A stretch of 64,000 bases of DNA from Strongylocentrotus purpuratus (Eukaryota > Echinodermata > Echinoidea > Camarodonta > Strongylocentrotidae). The stretch is from positions 12,058,328 to 12,122,327 of the forward strand of contig NW_022145609.1 of NCBI RefSeq assembly GCF_000002235.5, written 5' to 3'. Numbering within the stretch: the stretch's first letter is position 1; each line of letters begins with the position of its first letter. A model generated the notes under the pieces. That model ran no database searches, was not told the DNA's origin, and was given only the letters and a program-made list of their open reading frames with translations. The translations under genes were made by a program, and so were the position numbers. Positions 43,142 to 55,289 of the stretch are shown in pieces.

Positions 43142-44270
43142 TTGTAAGGGGATCAGCACAGAGTTTGGCTTAATGAGTCCTTACTGAGTCCCATAGATGT
43201 TTACAATATGGTGTATGTTGCTTTGTTGGGCAAGCACACAGTGAAATATATATATAAAATATATTTATGTAATTTATATAGTACATATTAATATCGTATT
43301 GTTATAAGGCGTATACAATACAAATATAGGCTCTAATAGGAAGCACGACGTCTTCCCTGTATTTCAACTGTTGCCATGTTAAATTATGTATGTCTAAATT
43401 ATAACTTTTGTTTATATGGAAAAAAAGAAAAGGAATAAAAAGAATGTTACTTTGAATTTAATTGAATTAAAATAATATAGGACATTAAAAAAAAAAAGAC
43501 CCTACTTTATTTCGTAAAAATTGTCAATTAATCTTATTTTTCTTCGCAGAATATGTTCAGAATGATACTTGTGAAGAGATTTCCATTAATGTTTGATCAA
43601 TCAGATTGATTTTAAATATTTTTAAAAGTTTTAAACCTTAAGCTCTATAGTACATTTTGAGGCATTTCTGAAAGCGTAAGCTGAACATTTATGTGATTAT
43701 TTTTTAGCTTCTTTTTTCGTAAGGAAAAAAAGGGGTCGTGCGCCCCTACGCCCCTTGATCCGCCCCTGCCCACACCACATGTTGACGATCTATTTGGACC
43801 CATGCTGCGTCACTGTTGTAATAATTAAATTACTTGTAATATTTTGATGTTTCAAAAATGCCTTATACATGTATATACGGTTCGGTTGTTTATTCATGAT
43901 TAAAAAGGGCGGATTTTATTACGACATACTACAACCTGCATTTTGCGATTCAAGCAGACTTTATGAAATCAAGGAGCAATTTATTTTAAGGCTGATGGAA
44001 ATGCCAAATAAAAGGATAATGTAAAATTTTATATTACAATTTTGATAGATTTTTTTTGTATTGAAGAAGTGTAAAAAACACACAGATATATATAGAGTGG
44101 ACCTGTAGACATGATAGAAAGCTTATTCGATTGAGCGTTGTGAGAGGTTAGAATCATTTTCACTATCAAAATCTTAAGAAAACGGAGAAAATGAGAGAGA
44201 GAGAGAGAGGTTAGAGCGACGGGGTGAAAAATAAGGGGAAGGAAGATAAAATCACGACGATAGGAGTATA
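43142..44270. other. No gene recognised
   Basis: AT-rich. A likely hAT-family end, CTTGATCCGCCCCTG, lies at about 43,755-43,770, and a GA microsatellite at 44,190-44,210. Confidence 0.4.
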
Positions 44271-44276
44271 GGTAGG

Positions 44277-44505
44277 GCGGATCCAGCCGGTGGCGAGTGA
44301 GGGGCCCAAGAGGGGGCTCTTTTCGTGAGAAAATATTTAGCGGCGATTTAGCCGCCCTACCGAATAAGCGGCGGGGGAGGGAGTGGGGTATAAAGTTCTA
44401 TTTTAATAATATTGTTAAAGGTAATATTAACGTTACCATCTTTTTTAAAAATCTATTTTTTTTTTGGCCAGGGAGGGGGTCTGGGCCCCCGGATCCACCC
44501 CTGGG
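44277..44505. mobile_element. Probable hAT-like MITE
   Basis: GGGCGGATCCAGCCGG at the left and CCCCCGGATCCACCCCTGG at the right are approximately inverted. Internal phrases (TTCGTGAGAAAA, TTAGCCGCC) recur at 4,330-4,390. No clear target duplication. Confidence 0.5.
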
Positions 44506-44739
44506 TAGGACCCTCGCCCACACAACCATCTTCTTTAACTGTAGCTTAGCCTTAGTTGTTATTTTTCATTTGATCTACCCATCGAAAGCTTCCACTGAGA
44601 CTACGCCTGTCTCCACGGACCGCCTCTACACAGATGAAAAATGTCATCAAGAATTTCCCGTACAAGACAATTATTTCAGTCTACCACCCAGTATAACTAC
44701 GGTTTCCCCATGATACCATGGTGAATTGTCGTTCGGTCA

Positions 44740-45090
44740 ACAACCAGTTCGTCTACTACCCTATTAGTCTACTACTATACAACTCTCCACATGGTCTCAT
44801 AATCATTTGTCATACTTATCATTTGGTCTAATGACCATTTGGGCTAAATTCATTAGGTTTAATGTCCATTAGGTCTAAACTCCATTAAGTCTACTACCCA
44901 TTTGTTCTATCACCCATTTGGTCTAATTTACAGTCGGTCTAATTCCCAGTTCGTCTAACTCCAATGTTCTACCATCCAGAAGGGTCTTTTAGACCAAGTG
45001 GGTAGTAGAGAGACTGGGTGTAGACCATATGGGAATGGACCAGTTGAGTAGCGGACGACCTAGTTGTAGACCAAATGGCTATAAACCGAT
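44740..45090. repeat. Degenerate TTTGGTCTA repeat, partly mirrored
   Basis: About a dozen imperfect units built around CATTTGGTCTAAT and GTCTACTACCC run forward to about 44,985. The same words then appear in inverse complement (TAGACCAAGTGGGTAGTAG, GTAGACCAAATGG) to 45,085. The whole block can therefore fold back on itself. Confidence 0.8.
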
Positions 45091-45825
45091 ACCATGCTCC
45101 CCTCTACGCCACAGACCTTTAATGTGATAGGTAGAGCTGCTGCAGTATTTGAATGAAATACATTTTTCTCTATAGCAAGTTTCGCAGTCGCTGCGTGAAA
45201 CTGAGCGAACAATAATATTCATAATCATAATTATTTCCTGTCTCTGTAATCACCAAAGGGATAATTTGAATTTTATTTGACAATGCATTTGCCTCTACAG
45301 TGATTGATATGCTAACAATTTACAGATATATATGAAAGCCGCTTATGATCATCAAAAAGATCTGTCGTAAATCAAACAAATACATCATCCATTCAGATTT
45401 TAAAGGAAAAGAGATTCAAAGAAGAGCCAACAGAATAGGTTTAAAAAGAAATGTATAACATGATATAAAATAACAATTATAATAAATACAAATGAACAGA
45501 GAGAAATGAGGGGAATTAAAGAATTTCATAATGAAAACAATAATTTTTTATATGGATCGGATGCAATGAATAATATGAAAGATAACTAAAACCACGAAAC
45601 TCACACTATTGACAAATTGTCATTATGATGACAAATACTGTACTCCAAACGACAGATTGTATTAATACTGTTCCATGTACCTACTTTTCTGTTCACAGCA
45701 GAACAGATGTTCGATTAGTATTAGTATAGAGTCTAATATTTCCTTAATTTCTATTCATTAGGAAGAAAATGTGTTATATTATCCAGATAATGGTACTTCA
45801 GCGGCAGAATGACCGGGCAGAATGA
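45091..45825. other. No gene recognised
   Basis: AT-rich spacer with no coding signal. Confidence 0.4.
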
Positions 45826-45827
45826 TA

Positions 45828-46564
45828 CGGGGTGTCTAAACAAAATGCAACGAAATTTTGATGGGTGATATTTTGAAAAGCTCATTGTCCTCATTGAAAT
45901 TTACCAGTATAAGTAATGTTGTTAGTAGAATTCCCTAAAGTCTGCGTGAACTTCACTAGGATGTAATGCTAACACTATCAAGTTAATATGTTAATTCTTT
46001 TAAAATGTACAGTTTTTCAAATGTTACAATTAAAGAGAGCGCGTTGAAAAGCAAAAGTGCACCTTTCGCGCCAATTTTTTTTTCATTGAAGACACTGTAA
46101 CTCATCATTTCTTGGTAAAGTCACCACTGACAATTTTATATAGATAAATAATTTATAAAATATCATGAACATGTATTGAAACATCTTTTAAAAACAAGAA
46201 GCAAAGGAGATTATTCCAAGTAGGTTTTGAAGTAAAGCATGAGTTACTTATTTCTTCTATACTCATTATTTTATAAATTGTTTCAATTATTTTGAGACCT
46301 TGCTACAAAATGTTCAGGCGTCGGGTATGGGCTTGCATGTGCGCTGCTGCCATTCAAAGCGCTTTCCTTGTAACATTTGGAAAATGCTACGTTTTACAAA
46401 AAATATCATAACTTTAAAGCTTTCACGTAAGTTTTATTGTAATTCACGGGACGATTAGGGGATACTAATTCTATTTTACATGTACAAATTTTATTGAGAA
46501 TGGCTGTGTACTGTTTTAAATGTTACCAATCGAAATCTCGTTTCCTCTATCTTGAGACACCCCA
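45828..46564. mobile_element. Mariner-like MITE (737 bp)
   Basis: The ends CGGGGTGTCT and AGACACCCCA are inverted and flanked by TA on both sides (45,826-45,827 and 46,565-46,566). Inverted similarity is weak further in. No transposase. Confidence 0.65.
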
Positions 46565-46566
46565 TA

Positions 46567-47131
46567 TTTATAATTTAAAGTGACATTGATATCACAAAAT
46601 CTAATGTCAATAAACAAGCACAAAAAGAAAAAAGTAAAATAATAATAATTTCAATGGGAGCGGTGGGGGCATGCCCCAACGAATTAGGAAAGTGTGCAAA
46701 CAAGCAAAGGACCCCCAGTAGCCCCCCCCCCCCCCCCCTCAGGAGCTTCTAAACAGGATAAAAAGTCATCAATTTTTCTGTTAATTTACTTGCTTGTCAC
46801 CGATTTTGAGCTTCTGCACCACCTCACCACCGACCGAGGATTTGGGAGGCGCCCCCGGCTCTATTTGCCCGTCCTCTAGGTGCACACATACACTGGGAAG
46901 CTTGGATTGGAAGCTCATTTAAAATCACAATGAAAAAATCTTCATGCCCATAGATGAAGCTATATGCTTATAGGTATAACAGCCCTGCTTGTGCGCTGCC
47001 GGAAAAATTGGTCGATCACTCACTATAGGGCTTTAATGGTATTATAGCACTAAGTTTACTAGTTTAGCAAACCTGTATACGTCCGGAATACAACCTGTAT
47101 ACGTTGGCATATCTTTCATAATTACAGAGTC
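46567..47131. other. Upstream of extra MPV17L2 exon; no gene recognised
   Basis: Contains a C-run near 46,722. An acceptor-like TTCATAATTACAG ends 4 nt before the ATG at 47,132, so an upstream noncoding exon is possible. Confidence 0.4.
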
Positions 47132-47300
47132 ATGATTCGACGTATTACCAGAAAGTTATTTTCACCAAAATACTTGGTTTGGACGAACATAGCATCTGGG
47201 GGCATCATTTCGACTTTGGGAGATGTTCTTGAACAAAGCCGGGATATTCTCAATAACCGAAGGAAAGAGAAAGTGAAGCGATGGGACATAAAACGAACAG
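47132..47300 (+). CDS. MPV17L2-like first coding exon, extra copy (1A)
   Basis: It encodes 56 residues plus one base from the ATG to a GT donor (GTACGTG) at 47,301. The length and phase are identical to the exon at 57,951. The sequence LFSPKYLVWTNIASGG is the start of the Mpv17/PMP22 family as found in MPV17L2, before the first membrane segment. No matching second exon lies between here and 57,951; the only one in the window is at 63,567. Codons 1-26 differ from the other copy by 12 silent changes and one replacement, so both have been under protein-level selection. It may be an alternative first exon of one gene or the start of a partial duplicate. Confidence 0.8.
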
Positions 47301-47713
47301 GTACGTGCTATTATAATGACATAAGATTTATGACAAATCTGACATAAAATACAACTTCCATAGCTGATTTTTCTAGCTTTAAACCTTTTTTTAGCACTTA
47401 GGGGATAACATTTTCTTACAATCATACTTTGCTTGAATTCTACTAAAATTTAAATCCTATAGTGGTTTTGTTCAAAATCTGGTTGACAAAAGGAAGTAAG
47501 TTTTAGAAGTGATGTTATTTTTTTTGTTAAACGTGATTTTAGACAGGGGATCGGGTTTGACTGAATTTGAAGCAGAATACGTCCATCGGATTCCTACGAT
47601 GGCTTTAATTTTGGCACTCATGGGTCCACCTTTGTGAAATATATTTTTCGAGTAAAAAAAATATTGTTTAAGCAGGATGAGAACTCTCGGGTTTTAGCAT
47701 TTCAGAACCTTAA

Positions 47714-48210
47714 AGGTAATACAAAGTTTTGGTATGGGTAATGAATTCGGTTCAAATCATATTGGAAGCATATGCAATCCTACAATATTCAGTGATCGTT
47801 GTCGCGGTTGAAATCGAGTCTAAAGTGATGAAATTGTAAATAATAAACTCTTTATGTTGTATAGCACCCTCTCAAGATCAAGATATTAATTTAGCTATAA
47901 AACAATGTTATTTGACTAAAATCGACCAATTTGCTATTACCGTTTGGAATATATATATCAGATCTGCATATTCTGAGATTTTTATGGTCGCAGCTACCAT
48001 CGTCTGGCCGTAGGCGCTATTTCAAATTTATCAAAATTTACCGGGAGCACGGGTAAATTTGTATACTCAATTTTTCTCGAAAGCAGAAGAGTTTTAGGGG
48101 CTAAAATTTTAGTGCTTATAATACATCCTCAGGGGCATCCAAATATATCAAAATTGTAAAGAATCACTATCCAGCCAATTTTCAAAATTTACCAAAACTT
48201 TGTAATACCT
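47714..48210. mobile_element. MITE with AGGTAATACAAAG ends (about 497 bp)
   Basis: AGGTAATACAAAGTTTTGGT at the left and ACCAAAACTTTGTAATACCT at the right are near-perfect inverted repeats. TTAA lies at the left edge and GTAA at the right, suggesting a decayed TTAA duplication. The end sequence differs from the 3,664/54,544 family. Confidence 0.75.
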
Positions 48211-48228
48211 GTAAGATGACCGTATTGC

Positions 48229-49119
48229 AGACGCGGATCCAGGATTTCTTAGGGGGGGGGGGCCAAACTTGAAATTATGCTAGCCAAATATTGGTACGTA
48301 ATGGTGACCAGCAGTGACGTAATGCAGGGGGATGTAGGGAGGGGCGAGTTTCCCCCTCCCTCCTCTGCAAAGCGCGGAAGCTATATATGACGTTTCATTA
48401 AAGTATTAGAGAAAGAAGACAATTCGTTGTACCGTTCTCGACTCTTAATCCTTCTCTTAATTCAGCCCCCCCCCCCTCCGCGCAGCGCGGAAGCTTTGAC
48501 GTTTCATTAAACTATTATTGAAAGAAGACGATTCGTTATAGCGTTCTCGAAAATTATCCTCGTTTGAATGCAATTTTCCCTTCCCGCGCGAAGCGCGGAA
48601 ACTTTTACGTTTCATTAAATCATTGACGAAAGAAAACGATTCGTTTTACCGTTGTCGACTCTTAATCCTTGTCTTAATTCAGCCCCCCCCCCTCTCGCGC
48701 GAAGCGCGGAAGCTTTTACGTTTCATTAAATCATTGGAGAAAGAAAACGATTCGTTTTATCGTTCTCGACTCTTAATCCTTGTCTTAATTCAGTCCCCCC
48801 CCCTCCGCGAAGCGCGGAAGCTTTGACGTTTCATTAAATTATTAGAGATAGAAGACGATTCGTTGTACCGTTCTCTATACTCTTAATCCTTGTCTTATTT
48901 CAGTCCCCCCCTCCCCTCCGCGAAGCGCGGAAGCTTTGACGTTTCATTAAATTATTAGAGATAGAAGACGATTCGTTGTACCGTTCTCTATACTCTTAAT
49001 TCTTGTCTGAATTTCAAAGATGTTTTTTGTCTGCTCCTTTTGCTCCCTACGTCTTCTTCCTTTCCTCTCCTCTCTATTTTTTCTATCCCCCCCCCCCTGG
49101 CTACGCGCCTGCGGTCAGA
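48229..49119 (+). mobile_element. Transposon carrying minisatellite array 2
   Basis: The left end CAGACGCGGATCCAGG and right end CCTGGCTACGCGCCTG are inverted. The first about 160 bp after the left end closely match those of the element at 55,290 (shared ATGGTGACCAGCAGTGACGT). Inside are six units of about 110 bp with the GC palindrome, starting at about 48,365, 48,474, 48,585, 48,694, 48,804 and 48,917. No transposase frame. Confidence 0.7.
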
Positions 49120-49139
49120 TAAACAAATTTTGATACCTT

Positions 49140-49500
49140 GTCCGACCCGAGAAGCTCAGGGGTTTTAGGCATTTGATTACGGTCAGATGAACATATTTTT
49201 ATACCTTATTTGTGACACTGGCAGGACACTAATTGGCTTGAGGTCCAGCGGGCGAAGCCCCCAGAAAACAGGGGTTTTAGGCATTACATTTTCGTCAGAT
49301 TAGCATCCAGGGGAGTCTAGGGCCCCAGGCGGGGTGTAAGGGACGAAACCCCGGAAGCTCAGGGATTTTTAGGCGTTTAAACTTCGGTCAGATGAGCATC
49401 CAGGGGAGTCTAGGGCCCCAGGCGGGGTGCAAGGGACGGAACCCCGGAAGCTCAGGGATTTGTAGGCGTTTAATTTCGGTCAGATGAGCAGCTAGTTAAC
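49140..49500 (-). repeat. Tandem repeat, CATCTGACCGTAATT family, array 2
   Basis: Three to four units of about 105 bp contain GGTCAGATGA, CATCCAGGGGAGTCTAGGGC and CCGGAAGCTCAGGG. It is the reverse orientation of 8,885-9,145. Confidence 0.75.
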
Positions 49501-49739
49501 TATTCTTTCTTTCTTGCTCTCGTTATTTTTATTTCTCTTTACTATACCTTTTCAAAAAAAAGTGGAGGGGGGGGGGGGAGCTCGAGGCTTGCGATTCCAG
49601 ACGATCCCCGGGCCCTAACTTTTCTCAAGAATCATATTTCTTGCCTGGCTGTAAATTTAGGAATTTGTCATTTTCCAACAAACGCATACAAAAGTATAAT
49701 TTACTAAAAACTGAGGAAAAATCTCGGAAGGAATTCAGC

Positions 49740-50300
49740 ATTATTTGTAAGCCACCGTTATGGAATTAGAAATAAACCACGTTTGAATTTGAATTCCCCC
49801 AAGCCCCCCCTATCAGTACGCCAGTGCCCCCCTTTTCTTCTTTCTCTTTTTGCTTCTTTCCCTTTCTCTCCTCCTTAAGGTTTGCCAAGGGGGGGGGGGG
49901 GCAAGGGCCTTTCGGCACCCACCCCGATCCACACGTTGTTGGCGGGATTAACCGGAACCGATCTCCCGTTCTTTTCAACCTTTTCTTTTCTTCTTCCTCT
50001 TTTTTGTTCCCTTTTAGCTCTCCTCTTTCCCTTTTCCTTCTTTCTCTCTTTGTTATAGCGGGGGCGGGAAGAGGTAAGGGCCTTTTGCCCCTCCTCGATC
50101 CACCGGCGGGAAAATTGCAAATGATATCCCCTTTCTTTTCTTTTTTTCTTTTTCCTTCCCTTTATCTCCTCTTACCCTTTCCCTTTCCTTCCTTCTCTCT
50201 TATTTTTTTATTGGAGGGGGGGGGGGGGTGCAACAGCCTTGGAGGCAAGGCCCTTTCGCCCCCCCCGATCTCCTTCTTCACCCGTTTCTTTTCTTCTTCC
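49740..50300 (-). repeat. G-run/GA modules in reverse orientation, preceded by a TE end
   Basis: 49,740-49,826 ends in ATCAGTACGCCAGTG, an end shared with 51,090-51,221 and 54,090-54,217. 49,830-50,300 holds polypyrimidine modules with GGCCTTTCG-like phrases and G-runs, the inverse of those at 5.6-6.8 kb. The long open frames are compositional. Confidence 0.6.
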
Positions 50301-50481
50301 TCTTCTTTCTTCTGGCGCTACACCTCTTACAAAAACAAAATGCAAAAATATCCAAAAAGAGAGGACTGCAATGGGGAACTTTGATTTAAGCTACGCGACC
50401 ATTATTCTCTCATTTCCTTTCACATTGTATCTCATAACCATGAGAATTGCCAAGTTATTGTATACTTTATTCCGTTACACG

Positions 50482-50504
50482 AACACACACGCACACACGC
50501 ACAC

Positions 50505-50553
<49 letters not shown>

Positions 50554-50581
50554 CGCACACACACGCACACACGCACACACA
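50482..50581. repeat. AC microsatellite
   Basis: About 100 bp of ACACACACGC-type repeats. Confidence 0.95.
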
Positions 50582-50914
50582 AGTTCATAACCTGCACGAG
50601 TCTACAAGGTGTGAGAAAAATCTGATTCAGGAAAGAATGCAAGGGTGAAAGTAAAAGCGAAAAAAGTGGACACTCTCACATGGCTTCCATGGATGCCGTC
50701 TTTGTTCTCTTTTTGCCTTCTTCTTACTCCTTGACCGTTCGCGCACATTTTTTTTTACAAAACTGTTTAGCCATATATAGTACATGTGCAAGCACATATA
50801 CCCAGGGAAGAGAAGGTAATAGAAAAGGGAAAACAAAAAAATACATAAGGAGAGTGCAGAGGATATGGAGAAAGAAAGACACAGAAATACATAAGAAATA
50901 CATAACTGAAGGGT

Positions 50915-51225
50915 TTTTAGGCACTAAATTACGCATCTAGGGACCCGCCTTAGGCCCCTTGGTTAAGTCCAGAGGGCAGAGCCCCCGAAAGCTCAAGGAC
51001 TTTAGGCATTTAATTACGGCCAGATGAACAAACAGGGGCCCGCCTTAGGGCCCTTGGTGGGTTCCAGGGGGTAGAGCCCCCGGAAACTCATGGAAAAATA
51101 CTGCCATTTTAGCAATACTTGTAAATCACTGGTATCAAATTAAAAATAACCCATGTTTAAATTGTATTGGGGGGGGGGGGGGGGGGGTTATTGCCCCCCC
51201 CCCCATCAGTACGCCAGTGAAAGAG
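50915..51225 (-). repeat. Tandem repeat array 3 and TE end
   Basis: Two units of the CATCTGACCGTAATT family (50,915-51,085) are followed by a G-run/C-run and the end ATCAGTACGCCAGTG at about 51,207-51,221. Confidence 0.65.
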
Positions 51226-52920
51226 GCGGAGGTGACGGAAGGGACTACCCCCATAAAGCTGTATGATAAGTCTTATATGTAAACCCCTCACAGGTTTTTG
51301 AAGTTTTGTTGTGTTACAAAATTACATTCTTTAGCAAAACTACAGCATAAAAACAAGCAATATACTTTTTTCACGCTTCACTTTTGCTTTGCCGATATCT
51401 AGTGTGCAGTCCGAAGGGTTGTAAATATTTACTAGGTAAATTTTAGTAAGTACTGAGCAGGAAGGGACTTCTTAAAAGAGCAAGCTGAATATTCATTTTT
51501 GGAACACTGATCTATTTCTATAACTTTTAATCTTGTTAACAAACAGTGTAATTTGTACATACGTGATACCAACAGAATACATATTTTCTTCAATATTTAC
51601 TTGTATATTTTTAGGATATTATGCGAAGGAGCGTAGCGACCGAGCGAGAAGATTTTAGCATTTCTATTAGTCTAAACGCTGTACTCTTGGGCCCACCAGA
51701 GCCTTAAAGCGTGTTGCAGTCTTTAGTCAGTATTTGCTATACATTTTGTTGGTGTGCACTTGTTCAAATTATCCATGGGGGACGACCCCCCTCAGAAAAT
51801 TGAAGGAAGACGTGTACCCCGTCCTTCCACCTATTTTGTGTTTTGCTAAAAAAACTATCCACAAAAAAGGACTATGTATGCCCCTTTTGTGAAGCGACCT
51901 ATCAAAATTAATGTTTACATATCAGTCCCTTTTTGGATTGCCCTCCTCCCCGCCCCCCCCCCCCCCAAGAAAAAATATTATCACATTGTTACATGTGTGC
52001 ACAATATATATTGATGTGTCAACCTTACGAAAGTGGTGTTTTCATAATGATTATTGACCTCCTTTAAATTTATATTTATATGGAAGACTTAAGAAGACAA
52101 CTGTTTACAGTCCAACTAAGGGTGTAGAGCATGCCGTGTAGACTAAAATGTGCAATGTTGTTCAATTTCTGAATTCTTTGTTTAAAAAACTTGCTTGCTG
52201 TCAATAGTGTATACATTTTTTATACGTTTCAAATGTCTAGTCCGGTTAAAAATGGCACGTAATGATTTCATTATTTGCTTCACATGTACTTCACATTGAT
52301 TTATCTTATCGATAAGCGAAACGATTTGCTTTAGTATCATATAACAAATATAACAGTAATGACAAGTATGGTTTTCCTGAAAATTGCATTATACAATGTA
52401 TATTCATCGTTATGGAAAATGTTGTATAATATACAACAATGGGCATTAACATTTTCCAGAACATTGATTTAATTACGTGTAATATTGAAGCTGTTGCCCT
52501 TTTTATATACATGGACTTGAAATAATAAGTAGCCTTGAAAGTGTCGCAATAAATCATGTGTGAGTGAGCTTGAAGTTTAATGGTGTAGGTTTGTTTGAAA
52601 CTGTATAGCCTTCACTCTGTTTTTAATGAGATATATCTCCAATCAAATCAAATCAAACTGAGTGATGTTATCGTACAACTAAACAATATCAATCTTCTGT
52701 TTTCCTAAATAAGCCTGGGAAACTTGAAAATTGCATTACAATGTGAATTCATTGTCAGTGAAAATGTAATACAATACACAACAATGGGCAAGGGTGGCGA
52801 TTTGTATCCATGGTTGGGGGGGGGGGGACGATAGGTGCCAAAATATTTTCGGCAATGGATCAATTAAGCAACCAAGAGGTAGTCTAGACGCGTGTGGCAG
52901 GTTGCACCCCCTCCCCAAGC
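51226..52920. other. No gene recognised
   Basis: AT-rich. Sequences at 52,385-52,515 and 52,725-52,790 share phrases such as ACAACAATGGGCA, and part is similar to 55,197-55,290; they look like old repeats. Confidence 0.4.
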
Positions 52921-52924
52921 ACGT

Positions 52925-53850
52925 AGCCAGTAGATTATTAAAGAAAGAAGACGATTCGATGTACCATTCTCGACTCTTAATCCTTGTATGAATCAAGTTC
53001 CCCTTCCTCCGCGCGAAGCGTGGAAGCTCTGACGATACATTAAATCATTAAAAAAAGAAGACGATTCGATATACCATTCTCGACTCTTAATCCTTGTATG
53101 AATCAAGTTCCCCTCCCTCCGCGCGAAGCGTGGAAGCTCTGACGATTCATTAAATTATTAAAAAAAAGAAGGCGATTTCATGTACTATTCTCGACTCTTA
53201 ATGTTTGAATCAAGTTCCCCTTCCTCCGCGCGTAGCGCGGAAGCTCTGACGTTTCATTAGATTATAAAAGAATGAATGCGATTTCATGCATTGTACTATT
53301 CTCGACTCTTAATCCTTAATGTTCGAATCAAGTTCCCTTTTCTCCGCGCGTAGCGCGAAAGCTATGACATTTCATTAGATTATTAAAGAAAGAAGACGAT
53401 TCGATGTCCATTCTCGACTTTTAATCCTTGTCTGAATTCAGTTCCCCCCTCCCACGCGAAGCACGGAAGCTTTGACGTTTCAATGAATTTTTAGAGAAAG
53501 AAGACGATTCGTTGTATCGTGTCCTTGTCTGAATTCAGTTTTTCCCCTCCAGCGCGAAGCGCGGAAGCTTTGACGTTTTCATTTGATTACTTTTAATCCA
53601 CGTCTGAAATCATTTTTGCCCATCACGCGTAGCGCGGAAGCTTTCGCGTTTCATTAAATTATTATAAAAGACGATTCGTTGTATCGTGTACTTTGACGTT
53701 TCATTTAATTATAACTCTTAATCCTAGTCTAAATTTAGTTGCCCCCCTCCCGCGCAAAGTGCGGAAGCTTTGCCGTTTCACTAAATTATTAGAGAAAGAA
53801 GACGATTCGTTGTACTGTTCTCTATGAATCCTTGTCTGAATTCAGTTTCC
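52925..53850 (+). repeat. CGCGAAGCGCGG minisatellite, array 3
   Basis: About eight diverged units of 75-115 bp. GC palindromes appear as CGCGCGAAGCGTGG and CGCGCGTAGCGCGG. Each is followed by GAAGCTTTGACGTTTCATTA-type sequence, GAAGACGATTCG and CTCGACTCTTAATCC. It is the longest and most diverged of the four arrays. Confidence 0.85.
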
Positions 53851-54089
53851 CCACATGATGTATGTATGGAACGTTCGTTCGCAAATCTTTGCATGCACAG
53901 CCCGAGTGGTGGGTAGCATGTTATCTCCCGACAGTGCTTGTCGCAATAGCTTCTGGAAACGAATTGTATACTACTGTTAGTGTTAACGGCGACTAATAAG
54001 GCCCATTAGTGACTATACAAAATATATGCTCTTCCTGGCTATTTGGGAATGTGCCAGTTTGCAACAGAAATGGAGAACGAATTTTGTTG

Positions 54090-54217
54090 AAAATCATGTG
54101 ATATCACGAACATTTATAATTCACTTGTATGAAATTGAAAATAAGTCATGGTTGGATTTTATTGGGGGAGGGGGGGGGGGGCTAGTGCCCCCAAGCCCTC
54201 CTACCAGTTCGCCAGTG
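54090..54217. repeat. TE 3' end with CAGTTCGCCAGTG
   Basis: A G-run then a C-rich stretch ends in ACCAGTTCGCCAGTG. It is related to 49,740-49,826 and 51,090-51,221, including the AAAATAAGTCATG-like phrase about 70 bp upstream. Confidence 0.5.
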
Positions 54218-54543
54218 ACATAGGCCTACATCAGCTTTTCAATAAAACAAAAATAAGTTGTGACATAATAATCTTACTTCAAAAATGAAAAATGTTTTAG
54301 GAAATATCAGGAAATAAAATGAGTGAAAAAAAAAATAAAGATACAATGAAGTGAATTTTAAAAAGGGTGAACGGAAACAACATAACAACTAGTGAACTAT
54401 ATTATAAGTCATACTAATGTCCGAAAATCTTTCTACTTGTCTCCGATCTCATCACGAATTCGTCACAGAGTTCATCTATGTTTACACTGTCCAGGAGTGT
54501 CTGATGTGCATTGCAGATTGCTACTTTTGCGCTTCGCGCTTAA

Positions 54544-54899
54544 AGGTAAAGACCAGTTATGGTCATGCGATTGCATTGTGAAAGAAACGTTGTGGAATCG
54601 ATCAGAAAAGGTTGATCATCTAGCATCTAGCATCTGCAAGGTTCAAAATGATAAGAAATTTGGCCCATTCTTCGTAAAGTTACAAGCACTATACACAGAA
54701 AGACGTATATGGGACTACCCTATATCTCTCACAGACCATGAGAGAAACAAATTTACCAAAGATATGAATTAGTAGGCGGTTTCCCGGCAAATTTTTTATC
54801 ATCATGTATAAGTCAAAACATATTCTTTCACATGATTGGTAATGAGAGCTTCCATTTCATTTTTTGAAATTGGGGCGTTTCCAATACTGGTCTTTACCT
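54544..54899. mobile_element. TTAA-flanked MITE, copy 2 (356 bp)
   Basis: AGGTAAAGACCAGT and its inverse ACTGGTCTTTACCT form the ends, with TTAA at 54,540-54,543 and 54,900-54,903. The interior matches 3,664-4,064 in opposite orientation (for example GGTTGATCAT and the motif GGAATCGATCAGAAAAGGTT). A 126-codon open frame starting upstream at 54,392 results from the repeat. Confidence 0.85.
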
Positions 54900-55289
54900 T
54901 TAACATTTAGCTCTATGATGCTGTTGATTGAAGAAATTGAATAAATTCATCAATTCCTGATGAAGCCGTATGAGCGAGAATTCAATTTATTCTTGTCTCA
55001 TATACGGTTGTCTCATTTACTTCGTATATAATGAGATAGCAAAATGTGTATATTGATAGTCATCTTGCGAGTAATAATCATTAACTACTCTAATCGGGCT
55101 CTCATCATTAATTTTTCTCTTATTTTTTTTATTTTTTAGGGTGAATTATTGGGGGGGGGGGGGGGATATATCCCCCCATCCCCCCGGGATCGACACCCAT
55201 GACAATGGGCAAATAATTGTTTCCAGACCAATGATTTAAGTAAGAAGAACTTACATTTTATATTGAAACTGTTGCCGTTGTATATACAT

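Noticed and set aside
50482..50581. CRISPR-like regular spacing in the AC repeat and minisatellites
   Set aside because: Animal nuclear DNA with simple repeats. The minisatellite units lack constant repeats with unique spacers.
54392..54772. 126-codon frame overlapping the TTAA MITE
   Set aside because: It runs across the MITE left end; the same MITE copy at 3.7 kb has a different open frame on the other strand.
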